Assembly: GCA_945860225.1 (NCBI GenBank)
Contig: CAMAPT010000007.1
Location: 62,001-126,000 of the forward strand
Length of the DNA: 64,000 bases
Direction of reading: 5' to 3'
Origin: Chitinophaga pinensis
GTDB lineage: Bacteria > Bacteroidota > Bacteroidia > B-17B0 > Aurantibacillaceae
In this document: in pieces, positions 55,002 through 62,560 of the stretch
Layout: each line of letters starts with the position of its first letter
How positions within the stretch are numbered: position 1 is the first letter of the stretch
Notes under the pieces: model-generated
The model's input: the letters and a program-made list of their open reading frames with translations, nothing else
Told to the model about the DNA's origin: nothing
Databases searched by the model: none
Program-made: the position numbers and the translations under genes

Positions 55002-55010
55002 ATTATTTTA

Positions 55011-56027
55011 TTAAAGAACAATCTTGTTTTTTTCAAATCTCAATTGAGCAATATCTCTAATTCTGTTTTTAATGTTATCCGTATCTAACAGTACATTTTC
55101 GCAATGTGCCAAAAACCATTGTATGAGTTCGTGTGTAGGAATCACTTTTATAGTCATTCTTGTCAACAAAGGATGGGTTTGACGCGAAATTTTTTGGCTA
55201 TGATGAAGAGGGTTCATTTCTAGTAGATAACTATATTTATTAGAAACGTAAAATTTAATAATTTGCTTTTTTTCGTTTTTTAAAGGATACACTCCGTACA
55301 TATCCTTAGCATATTTAACTACCTCTTTGCGCTTACTATCGTTAAATTTAATGGTTGTTATTACATCAAAATCAGGCATAATTCTATCAAACCCATAAAC
55401 CTTTAATTGCTTGGATAATTGCGAATAGGCCAACAAATACCATTTATGATTAAATTCTAATAGCTGATAGGGGTGAACAACGATTATATCGGCTTCCGTT
55501 AAACTTAAATAAAATATTTTGATGACTTCCTTTTTTTTAATATGCTCTAATAATGGCTTGTAATGAAAAAATCCCCATTGTTGAGGTGCTTGCTGAGAAA
55601 CAACTAAAGGGATTGAGTCGTGCGTGGTTGCTTTTTTTACGGATAAACTATTGATGAGTTTGATACATGCGCCACGGCATTCGTCGTTCATATGTTTTTT
55701 GCTAATAGTACTCCATAATTCCAAAGTTTCTGCCATTATTTGAGCTTCATCATTACTTAAAGGTATAGCATTAATAGAATAATTTTCATCAGTGTAAAAA
55801 TACCCATCTTTACTTTTGCTATATTTTATAGGAGCTTTGTAACCAAGTACTTCATCTTCTTTCATGGTTTTAATGTCTTTCTGGATGGTACTTACCGAGA
55901 AATCTTTACCCAATGTTTCCTTTAGTGTTTGAATAATATACTCCATCGAAGGAAATGGATGTCGTTTATTTCCAATACAGGAATCAATTATTTTGTACCT
56001 TAAATAGGCTTCTTTATTTAGTGACAT
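55011..56027 (-). CDS. WYL-domain transcriptional regulator
   Basis: The 338-residue protein has an N-terminal winged-helix DNA-binding part (about 5-80: S-V-S-T-I-Q-K-D-I-K-T-M-K-E-D), a linker, a WYL domain (about 160-225: I-F-Y-L-S-L-T-E-A-D, V-V-H-P-Y-Q-L-L-E-F-N-H-K-W-Y-L-L-A-Y) and a C-terminal WCX-like extension (L-I-Q-W-F-L-A-H-C-E-N-V). WYL proteins sense nucleotides or nucleic acid and control many phage-defence systems (BrxR, CapW). Sites matching AAACGCA-N7-TSCGTTT lie around this gene. It is probably the regulator of the island. Confidence 0.9.
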   Translation of the reverse strand: MSLNKEAYLRYKIIDSCIGNKRHPFPSMEYIIQTLKETLGKDFSVSTIQKDIKTMKEDEVLGYKAPIKYSKSKDGYFYTDENYSINAIPLSNDEAQIMAETLELWSTISKKHMNDECRGACIKLINSLSVKKATTHDSIPLVVSQQAPQQWGFFHYKPLLEHIKKKEVIKIFYLSLTEADIIVVHPYQLLEFNHKWYLLAYSQLSKQLKVYGFDRIMPDFDVITTIKFNDSKRKEVVKYAKDMYGVYPLKNEKKQIIKFYVSNKYSYLLEMNPLHHSQKISRQTHPLLTRMTIKVIPTHELIQWFLAHCENVLLDTDNIKNRIRDIAQLRFEKNKIVL

Positions 56028-56043
56028 GTTATTCCAAATATAG

Positions 56044-56066
56044 TAAAACGCATTTAAATAGGTTTA
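56044..56066. promoter_or_regulatory. Island palindrome half-site at the WYL promoter
   Basis: TAAAACGCA (56044-56052) matches the left arm of the island palindrome; the right arm (AGGTTTA) is degenerate. It lies just upstream of a TATATTTG -7 box (minus strand, 56042-56035) and the WYL start, which would suit weak autoregulation. Confidence 0.35.
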
Positions 56067-56088
56067 AGTTTTAATTGGTAGTTAGAAT

Positions 56089-56493
56089 CTAATCTGTTTT
56101 TTTATTAATAAATAATTTGATACACATCATGGTGCCAATAATTAAAAAAGCAATTCCTATCAGCAGATGACAAATGGATTTATTAAAATCGCTTAATCTT
56201 TCTATAAAATAGTCATTTAATAATAAGGATCCTACAATTATACATGCGCTTATAACAGTTATTTCCAAAAATAATGTTTTGATTTTTTTAGATATATTTT
56301 TAATATGTATGCTAATGATAAATGGAATAATGGATACACAAATACAAGATATAGGTAAAATATCAGCTAGTGTATTTGTTTTATTTAGAACTCGTATTAG
56401 CTCTATGTATAAACTAACGGTTATGATATCAAAAGCTATGATACACAATATGGTTGTTGCTTTTTCTAATTTGGTTTGTTGAGTGGATTCCAT
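56089..56493 (-). CDS. Small four-helix membrane protein, island
   Basis: The 134-residue protein has four hydrophobic helices (about 13-33, 43-63, 75-93, 105-127) and short charged loops. The family is unknown. It resembles the 139-residue island protein in size and topology, though not clearly in sequence. Its promoter region (56531-56568) carries the -7 box TAGTTTTG and a perfect palindrome. Confidence 0.65.
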   Translation of the reverse strand: MESTQQTKLEKATTILCIIAFDIITVSLYIELIRVLNKTNTLADILPISCICVSIIPFIISIHIKNISKKIKTLFLEITVISACIIVGSLLLNDYFIERLSDFNKSICHLLIGIAFLIIGTMMCIKLFINKKTD

Positions 56494-56530
56494 GAGCTTT
56501 TTTTTAGTATTTGTATAATTTATTTTTACA

Positions 56531-56568
56531 CAAAACTAATTTTGTAAAACGCACTGATTATGCGTTTT
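56531..56568 (-). promoter_or_regulatory. -7 box and island palindrome, site B
   Basis: TAGTTTTG (minus strand, 56538-56531) is a TAnnTTTG box. AAAACGCA-CTGATTA-TGCGTTTT (56546-56568) is a perfect 8-bp inverted repeat with a 7-base spacer. The centre-to-centre distance is 22.5 bp, the same as at the bicistron promoter. Confidence 0.6.
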
Positions 56569-56668
56569 TGTAAAATTTAATGCAGATTATAGACTTTTTT
56601 TTAGAATAATCCTCACTATTGAAACTATCCGAGGAGCGATATTATTAAAGAAAAATTTATTTTTGCAC

Positions 56669-56734
56669 CGTCTGTTAGAATTAAAATTCTGTTTTTTGAA
56701 TTTTTATATCGAGAAATTTTTTAATGCCTTTTAC
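56669..56734. repeat. Degenerate copy of the dispersed repeat
   Basis: This stretch aligns to GTCTGTTCGAGTAGAAAATT... and the TATCGAGAA core of the border repeats, with many changes. It is an older copy inside the island. Confidence 0.6.
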
Positions 56735-56735
56735 T

Positions 56736-56757
56736 AAAACGCAAATAGAATCCGTTT
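56736..56757. promoter_or_regulatory. Island palindrome, site C
   Basis: AAAACGCA-AATAGAA-TCCGTTT is the island palindrome with one mismatch in the right arm. It lies 65 bases before the broken gene at 56823 (plus strand). Confidence 0.5.
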
Positions 56758-56822
56758 GACTGATTTAATAATTGTATTTTAAAATATTGAATTAATAATC
56801 AAATCACTATAAAATCAAAAAT

Positions 56823-57071
56823 ATGCACAAGGACGAAAAAAACACATTTGACCATGAAGCACAAAAAGCACAATAACTTAAACATATTCATGAGTATTCA
56901 CCACTTATTAAAACGCCATTAGATCCAAGTGATGTAAGAGATCTTTGCCGTTGTATTTTCCGAAAACAAATAACCATTGATTTGCTTTCTAATGAAGTAT
57001 TTGAAGAATTAAAAGCAACCGATTTTTTTAAATCACTGTTGTCTAATAATAAAATACAAATTAGTACTTAA
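56823..57071 (+). pseudogene. Small island gene interrupted by TAA
   Basis: The frame runs for 83 codons from ATG 56823 to TAA 57069 with one internal stop at codon 18 (56874-56876). After the stop it reads L-K-H-I-H-E-Y-S-P-L-I-K-T and continues with D-V-R-D-L-C-R. The first 70 bases after the stop region recur at 59442-59510, where the matching codon is CAG. I recognise no family. It has an island palindrome upstream. Confidence 0.5.
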
Positions 57072-57146
57072 GCGTATATACCTTAGGTTCTACTATCTTA
57101 ATTTTGGGCTATAATCAATTATTTATTTAACGCTAACAAATTAAAA

Positions 57147-57491
57147 ATGGAAAATTTACCAATCAAACTAAGAAGAAATAAATCTACCTTTGTTACAATT
57201 GAAGCAAATACTCAAATAACATTTGCCTTAGCTGGTGGCATTGATTACAATGAGGATTTTTTTGAATTAAGATACAAGGGTAAAAAATACGCTAATCTTC
57301 CAGTAAAATTTACTTATAATGATGCTAATGGTTTTATTGTAAGTTATATTAAAATTATACCATCTGGTGGCTATTTTTCTTGGCGTAATGAATATAGTAT
57401 AGAAAATTCGAATTTTGGTTTATTGTCATTATCTTGTACTGAATACGTAGAATTTCTTTTTCGAGTTTATCGCAACCATTTCCAAAAATAG
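57147..57491 (+). CDS. Hypothetical protein, island
   Basis: The 114-residue protein (starts M-E-N-L-P-I-K-L-R-R) is beta-rich and aromatic, with G-G-I-D-Y-N-E-D-F-F-E-L-R-Y and S-G-G-Y-F-S-W-R-N. There is no signal peptide, membrane helix or known family. It lies downstream of the interrupted gene with 75 bases between and may share its transcript. The 248 bases that follow hold only tiny or degenerate frames. Confidence 0.5.
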   Translation: MENLPIKLRRNKSTFVTIEANTQITFALAGGIDYNEDFFELRYKGKKYANLPVKFTYNDANGFIVSYIKIIPSGGYFSWRNEYSIENSNFGLLSLSCTEYVEFLFRVYRNHFQK

Positions 57492-57739
57492 TATAGTTTA
57501 AAAGTAGTAATATTTAAACTGGAAACCCGATGAAAAAACTAAAAGCATTTTGCCTGTATTTATAGAGTCATACAAAAATTTCACGACAAGGAAGAAATGA
57601 CACAATTTAATCTTCCTGACGAATTTCAAAGTCTTTTAAATAAAGTTTTAAATTAATCAAGTAGCCTTTAACAGAAATACTGAATTTAATCGCAACGCTA
57701 TCAGCTGCTACCAGTAATGGGCGCAAAAACAAAAATTCA

Positions 57740-58264
57740 ATGAAAAATTTAAGACTTAAATATAAATTAGCTATTATTCCTAAAGACACTATTCTATTTA
57801 GAAAAGCTCCCGACAATGGAATTTATGAATCTATGTATTTTAGTTTTAATTCAAGTGGCACGTATAGTTCTGACTTTAATTCTGGACCAATACAACAATG
57901 GAAAACAAAACAAACTATTATCTCACGCTTAATAGTAAAGGGTAAAATTTCTCCGCTCATATATGGTACTGATTTAGAATTTTGTTACCATCAATTCTGT
58001 GGTGAGGACAAGTATTATTTAGACGTGAAGCATCGCCATAATCCTAAATGCAAAGACTTCTTAGCTTCTTTAAAAAACATTGGAATTGATAGTTGGGTAA
58101 CATCTATTCATAATGGAACTGACATAGAATTACATTTGTTTACAGACAATAATAAAAATTTAATTCAATTCAAAAAAAATATTAACAATGAAAAAAATAG
58201 AATTATAATAAACAAAGATTCTTTTAATAAAGTAATTTTATTAGACCCGAAAGATTACACATAG
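57740..58264 (+). CDS. Hypothetical protein, weakly ART-like, island
   Basis: The 174-residue protein has the N-terminal pattern I-I-P-K-D-T-I-L-F-R-K followed by S-M-Y-F-S-F-N-S and a region with L-I-V-K-G-K-I-S. This arrangement (K-x-T-x-L-x-R, then Y-F-S) vaguely recalls ADP-ribosyltransferase- or RES-type toxins, but I cannot name the catalytic residues. It may equally be unrelated. Its end overlaps the pseudogene on the other strand. It is A/T-rich like the rest of the island. Confidence 0.5.
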   Translation: MKNLRLKYKLAIIPKDTILFRKAPDNGIYESMYFSFNSSGTYSSDFNSGPIQQWKTKQTIISRLIVKGKISPLIYGTDLEFCYHQFCGEDKYYLDVKHRHNPKCKDFLASLKNIGIDSWVTSIHNGTDIELHLFTDNNKNLIQFKKNINNEKNRIIINKDSFNKVILLDPKDYT

Positions 58265-58633
58265 TTCATGCTGCCAATAAGCAATTCGGCAAGCCGATAT
58301 GATTACGTATTTTTTGTAGCTTGAAAAAAATATTCCTTCTCTTTTTTCACTGCTTTCAATTTCGTTTAGTATAGCAAAGGCTAGATGTGTTGCGCCATTT
58401 CCGATAATACTAGAAATACCCAATACATTATAAGTTGTTTTGTTAAGCGCAAATTGTATAGCCGTTGATTTTGCTATTTGATTTGAGTCAATAGATATGA
58501 AGTTATTGAAACTATAATGCTCTTTTGCTGGATATTTTGATGAGTAATTATTAATTATATTGTCATATATTGTATTTGTGATGTTTAATTTTTTAAGTGG
58601 TTTCGAGCTTTTCCTAATGTGATTAGCTGCTGA
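58241..58633 (-). pseudogene. Start-less fragment, possibly beta-ketoacyl-synthase-like
   Basis: An open minus-strand frame of about 130 codons runs from after a stop (58636-58634) to a stop at 58241, without any ATG. It reads F-N-N-F-I-S-I-D-S-N-Q-I-A-K-S-T-A-I, then Y-N-V-L-G-I-S-S-I-I-G-N-G-A-T-H-L-A. The spacing recalls the middle of beta-ketoacyl-synthase-like proteins. Both ends are missing, so it is a remnant. The tail overlaps the 3' end of the opposite gene. Confidence 0.4.
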
Positions 58634-58648
58634 TTATTTTAGACAGTT

Positions 58649-59395
58649 TTAGCCGCCTAATAATTTTTTTTGTCTTACCGCAAAAGGAAACCAACATTTT
58701 CTTTGCTTATTTACTTTCAATATTGGAGTTTGCTCATCAGTCAAATAATTAACAATATATTTTTTTGTTTTTGTAATGGCATGATGAATGGGTAAAATAT
58801 TAAAACTACTTGGTTTTTCAACCCATTCTTTTGTTGTGTTAAGTAGTGATGTTGTAAAATATCCTCCATGATTATTGTCAAAGGATGTCTCTCCGATACA
58901 ACAAGAATAACAAACAATAATTCCGTTCTCACATTTATTTATATATCCGTCAAATAGTCGTCGTGCCTTTGTTTTTAGTAACCTTGATGGAAATGAACAC
59001 AACTCCTCACCTATAAACCCTGAGATTCCACTGTCAACAAAACTTCTACAAGCGTCAACAATAAGCATTTGCTTTGGAACTTTTTTTGCAATTAAATTAT
59101 TAAGAGTTAAATACTCCGTTCTATTAATAGCAAGAATAGTTTGCCCTTGAAGGGAATAAGCACCATGCCCAGAAAAAACAATCAGTAAATAGTCCGCATC
59201 TACTTTGTTAATTGTATTAAGCAATGTGTTCTTCTCAGGATTTTTTATTGCAAGGATTTCAGTTTTGTCCCACGCACCGCCAGTTGGAGACTTTAAGAAC
59301 TTTATATAATTCTTAATATCATACTCAACACCATGAAGATATTTTTGTGTATTTTCTTGTCCTGGTGCTTCGATTAAAATTGCTTGTCGTTTCAT
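58649..59395 (-). CDS. Caspase-like protease 1 (peptidase C14), island
   Basis: The 248-residue protein is a bare caspase-fold domain. It has V-F-S-G-H-G-A with the catalytic His near 77 and I-V-D-A-C-R-S with the catalytic Cys near 116, and an N-terminal strand M-K-R-Q-A-I-L-I-E-A-P-G. There is no added effector, repeat or membrane part. It is the last gene of a minus-strand operon after caspase 2. Such stand-alone bacterial caspases act as effectors or activators in several defence systems; the target here is unknown. The start is ATG 59395. Confidence 0.88.
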   Translation of the reverse strand: MKRQAILIEAPGQENTQKYLHGVEYDIKNYIKFLKSPTGGAWDKTEILAIKNPEKNTLLNTINKVDADYLLIVFSGHGAYSLQGQTILAINRTEYLTLNNLIAKKVPKQMLIVDACRSFVDSGISGFIGEELCSFPSRLLKTKARRLFDGYINKCENGIIVCYSCCIGETSFDNNHGGYFTTSLLNTTKEWVEKPSSFNILPIHHAITKTKKYIVNYLTDEQTPILKVNKQRKCWFPFAVRQKKLLGG

Positions 59396-59441
59396 TTTAT
59401 GTTAAATCAAGGGTTCTCAAATTTAGTTGGAAGTTCAATAT

Positions 59442-59510
59442 CACACAGCTTAAACAAATTCACGAGTATTTACTCCTTATTAAATGCCGCTACACTCTAG
59501 TGATGTATAA
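59442..59510. repeat. Second copy of the broken-gene segment between the caspases
   Basis: This stretch aligns over about 68 bases (roughly 70% by eye) with 56869-56937 of the interrupted island gene. It fills most of the gap between the two caspase genes and enters the 3' end of caspase 2, whose last codons are read antisense through it. Confidence 0.55.
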
Positions 59511-60262
59511 GTGTGTTTCACACCAATCGGAAAGTTTGGTTTTAGTTCTGTAACCAAATACGAAGGTCTTTGAGTTGTTTGGCCTGAAGTATAATTCCTT
59601 TTAAGAAAAGTGGTCGTCATTTTACCAACTTCTAAAGCCGTCAAAACACTATCACCAGTATTGATATTCGACCAATGTTGAGAGGAAGTAAGCAAAGCAT
59701 AACTAAAAAAACTACCTGTTTGTGTCAATACAGACTCTTGCCCACGTGAACATGACATCAAAATCTGCGTTCCATTTGGACTGTTTTTTATAGCATCATT
59801 AAATAATTGACGCGCGCGAGGTTTAGCAATCGAAGAACGAAAACTCATGTACTTTTCCACATTGTCGATACCTTCAAAATAATGATACCCTTCCATGTAA
59901 CTCTGACAAGAATCAGAGATAATAAGTTTTTTTGGTGATTGTATATTGTCAATTATAGTTTGAACTGCAACGGCATCATCCGCATTGATATTAAAAACCA
60001 TCTTTTCTGTATTAGTTGCAAAGAAACCATGGCCACTAAAAATGAAAATTGTGAAATCGGCTTTTGAAGTTATCAATTTTGCTTTTAAGTATTTCCAGCC
60101 TGGATTTTTTAAAATTGTTATCTCGTTGTCAGAATCAAAAGCACCGCCTATCGCTGATTGAAAGTAGCGATTGTAATTAATAACGTCTGCCTTAATTCCA
60201 CTTTGAAAAGAGCCATTTTCATTAACAGGAGAACCTACTATAAAAATTTTACGTGTAAACAT
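59480..60262 (-). CDS. Caspase-like protease 2 (peptidase C14), island
   Basis: The start is ATG 60262 (260 residues); an earlier frame start at 60316 overlaps the upstream gene and has no family support. F-I-F-S-G-H-G holds the catalytic His (about 78), and I-I-S-D-S-C-Q-S holds the Cys (about 119). The N-terminus has M-F-T-R-K-I-F-I-V-G-S-P-V. It is clearly related to caspase 1 in layout but diverged. The last 11-12 residues are encoded by the antisense of the repeat at 59442-59510. It follows the 60270 gene by seven bases. Confidence 0.87.
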   Translation of the reverse strand: MFTRKIFIVGSPVNENGSFQSGIKADVINYNRYFQSAIGGAFDSDNEITILKNPGWKYLKAKLITSKADFTIFIFSGHGFFATNTEKMVFNINADDAVAVQTIIDNIQSPKKLIISDSCQSYMEGYHYFEGIDNVEKYMSFRSSIAKPRARQLFNDAIKNSPNGTQILMSCSRGQESVLTQTGSFFSYALLTSSQHWSNINTGDSVLTALEVGKMTTTFLKRNYTSGQTTQRPSYLVTELKPNFPIGVKHTYTSLECSGI

Positions 60263-60269
60263 ACTTTTC

Positions 60270-60692
60270 TTAATTAAATATTGCCCAGTTTTTATTAGGT
60301 ACTCCCTTAATACCATAATAAACTACAAAATCAAATTCTTCTTGAGAGGTTGCAGAAATATAAATGTGTTTATCTACTAAGCTTGTAGATAAAATCTTAG
60401 GGAATGTAGTAAAACCCTTTCTACCAATGCCAAAATAATACATGTTGGCATTGTTCTTTTTTTCGAGAAGTCTTAATGGTACTTTTACAGTCTCGCAAGA
60501 TATTACATTTTCGTTGTCAAAATTGAAATTAAGGGTTATGGCATCAATATTACCCTTTTTCATTTCAATCCCTATTAAAAGTATATGCCCATTTAATGCA
60601 AGAACTTTTTGAAATTTCTCTGAATTTTTAAGTGTGAATTTCATGTCTATTTTTGTTAAGTTATCAATAGGATTCACTTCCAATTTTTTCAT
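60270..60692 (-). CDS. Hypothetical protein leading the caspase operon
   Basis: The start is set at ATG 60692 (140 residues). The frame is open up to ATG 60761, but that start would put the island palindrome (60728-60748) inside the gene; ATG 60644 is another choice. The protein is mostly beta-strand (L-N-G-H-I-L-L-I-G-I-E-M, A-I-T-L-N-F-N-F-D) and ends in V-V-Y-Y-G-I-K-G-V-P-N-K-N-W-A. It has no signal peptide, membrane helix or family I know. As the first gene before two proteases it may be their substrate, inhibitor or sensor; that is a guess. Confidence 0.6.
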   Translation of the reverse strand: MKKLEVNPIDNLTKIDMKFTLKNSEKFQKVLALNGHILLIGIEMKKGNIDAITLNFNFDNENVISCETVKVPLRLLEKKNNANMYYFGIGRKGFTTFPKILSTSLVDKHIYISATSQEEFDFVVYYGIKGVPNKNWAIFN

Positions 60693-60727
60693 TAGTTGAT
60701 TTATTTTGAGTGCAAGTTCGGAATGTT

Positions 60728-60748
60728 GAACGCAAAGGAAATCCGTTT
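60728..60748. promoter_or_regulatory. Island palindrome, site D, before the caspase operon
   Basis: GAACGCA-AAGGAAA-TCCGTTT matches the consensus AAACGCA-N7-TSCGTTT except for the first base. It carries the same right arm as site C. It lies 36 bases upstream of the ATG used for the operon's first gene. Confidence 0.5.
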
Positions 60749-60830
60749 TACAATAGATCATGAATTTTCATGAAAAACGAAATAATTCCCCAATAGTAGA
60801 GTTGATTTTTCGATTTTAAATTCAACTCAT

Positions 60831-61007
60831 TTTTAATTTTCGTATCGAGAACTGTTAGTACCGGCCTCACCCCGGGCCGCTCTACAAAGGAAGAGGAGAG
60901 TATATAAATACAATTTTTTGTAAGAACCAAGTCAAAAAATCACTCAAGGGGATGATGGTCTGTTCGAGTAGAAAATTCTGCCTCTTTAAATTTTCGTATC
61001 GAGAACT
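60831..61007. repeat. Dispersed repeat units (right island border)
   Basis: Two cores of the same family as 53513-54010 lie at 60831 and 60985, with the CCGGCCTCACCCC segment, the GAAGAGGAGAG arm and the ATTTTTTG...CAAAAAAT inverted repeat between them. This array closes the island on the side of the core gene yigZ. Confidence 0.85.
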
Positions 61008-61065
61008 TATTTAATATCCTTATAACGGTTTATGTATCTTGTGAAAAAGATTTAAATTTAGAACG

Positions 61066-61674
61066 TTATTTATAGCTCAATATAAGGCCTTCAATTTTTT
61101 TGAGTTTTTCTTCGCAAAGTTCGGCATTGGCTTTACGCACCTTAAAATTGATTTCACAAGCATTGTCAAATGCCTGATGAGTAATTTTAACATCCAGTTG
61201 CTTCAGTAATTTCATGACCTCATTGAGTTGCTTAAAATTAAATTGGATATGGTATGAAAATAAGATGTGTTTTTCGATAACATTTGCTGCTTTAATGGCC
61301 TCTGCTGCAGCCTGTTTATATGCATTAATGAGTCCACTTACCCCAAGCAAAGTTCCTCCAAAATACCTAACCACCACAATACAAATATCCGTTAAGTCGT
61401 TCGATTGTATTTGCCCTAGTATGGGTTTTCCGGCTGTGTTTGAAGGTTCGCCATCGTCGTTTGCTCTTACATTTAGTTTATCTTCTCCCAAGCGGTAGGC
61501 GTAGCAATGATGATTGGCGGTGTGGTGTTCTTTTTTTAAGCGCTGTAAAATTTCTTTAACCTGTTGTTCGTTGGTTATAGGATAGGCAAAGGCTAAAAAC
61601 TTACTGCCTTTATCTTTAAAAATAGCCTCACTGTTTTGGTCGATGGTTAAATAGGTATCCGAAAATAAGCTCAT
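61066..61674 (-). CDS. YigZ/IMPACT-family protein
   Basis: The 202-residue protein has the UPF0029/IMPACT core K-F-L-A-F-A-Y-P, D-D-G-E-P-S-N-T-A-G-K-P-I-L, V-V-R-Y-F-G-G-T-L-L-G-V-S-G-L and a C-terminal ferredoxin-like DUF1949 part. Family members are thought to act in translation stress or nucleotide handling; the function is not fixed. It is the first core gene after the island, and shares a run with the EamA and ribD genes (spacings of 3 and 1 bases). Confidence 0.92.
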   Translation of the reverse strand: MSLFSDTYLTIDQNSEAIFKDKGSKFLAFAYPITNEQQVKEILQRLKKEHHTANHHCYAYRLGEDKLNVRANDDGEPSNTAGKPILGQIQSNDLTDICIVVVRYFGGTLLGVSGLINAYKQAAAEAIKAANVIEKHILFSYHIQFNFKQLNEVMKLLKQLDVKITHQAFDNACEINFKVRKANAELCEEKLKKIEGLILSYK

Positions 61675-61677
61675 GAG

Positions 61678-62559
61678 TTAATCCATCAATTGGGGTAGAA
61701 GCCCTAAAATTAAAATAGCCAGTAAACTCAATCCAATACCAATCCAGTTTTTGAATGATAATTTTTCTTTAAAAGACAGCACCGAAAATAGGGTAGATAA
61801 GGTAAGGATGCTTAAATTATTGACTGGAAAAAGGACTGATGGTTCCATAATATTGGCATTTAATGCGCATACAATAAAATACATGGTACCAAAATTTATG
61901 GTACCTAATATAATACCCGCGGGGACGGCCTTGAGTTGAAACCTTTCTTTTTTGATGAGGAGTTGGTAGAGTAAAACCATAAAGCCAATGATAAAGGCTG
62001 TAGAAAAAATGGTTGATAAAAACGCATCAAAATCATCGCTACTTAGTAAAAAACGTTGCGCATAATTGATGGAAGAGTCGATGATACCACTGCATGCAAA
62101 AATAATAAGAGGAAATACCCACCAAAATGTTTGAGTGGTTTGAGTCGTTTCTTCTTTATGTGAAACTAAATATACCGCTAGTACGGCTAGTAGGATACCG
62201 ATGGCTTTTGATACCGTAAATGGATCGTCATAACATAAAATGGCTACCGAAATTGGTACTACCACTGCCATACGGTTGGCTACCTGAGCTACAGAAATGC
62301 CTTGCTTGGCAGTGGTTTCGGCAATAACAAACAAACTGCTAATAAATATAATACCTAAGCTTACTGCCAAATAAAACCAGGGTTGCGTGTGGGCATTTAG
62401 AGGTGTTACACTCGAAGATGTGGTTATAAATCCCAAAGCGCCCGCCATCATGTAGTTAACTATTATTGCTTGTAAGGCATGAATGCGTTTAACGGCAATA
62501 ATTTTGAAAGAAATGCCAAATAAGGTTGAAACTAAAATGGAGATTATTAAAAATACCAT
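61678..62559 (-). CDS. EamA-family (DMT) transporter
   Basis: The 293-residue inner membrane protein has ten helices in two EamA halves. It begins with a Bacteroidota-type start (I-S-I-L-V-S-T-L-F-G-I-S-F-K) and ends with F-K-N-W-I-G-I-G-L-S-L-L-A-I. The substrate is unknown. It sits between ribD and yigZ with almost no gaps, so the three form an operon. Confidence 0.88.
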   Translation of the reverse strand: MVFLIISILVSTLFGISFKIIAVKRIHALQAIIVNYMMAGALGFITTSSSVTPLNAHTQPWFYLAVSLGIIFISSLFVIAETTAKQGISVAQVANRMAVVVPISVAILCYDDPFTVSKAIGILLAVLAVYLVSHKEETTQTTQTFWWVFPLIIFACSGIIDSSINYAQRFLLSSDDFDAFLSTIFSTAFIIGFMVLLYQLLIKKERFQLKAVPAGIILGTINFGTMYFIVCALNANIMEPSVLFPVNNLSILTLSTLFSVLSFKEKLSFKNWIGIGLSLLAILILGLLPQLMD

Positions 62560-62560
62560 A

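Noticed and set aside
58262-58320. Possible integron attC-like hairpin near the pseudogene end
   Set aside because: The inverted arms are short and the required core-site consensus is not visible.
60270-60692. Bacterial gasdermin as partner of the caspases
   Set aside because: The protein is too short, and has neither an N-terminal lipidated cysteine nor the pore-forming pattern.
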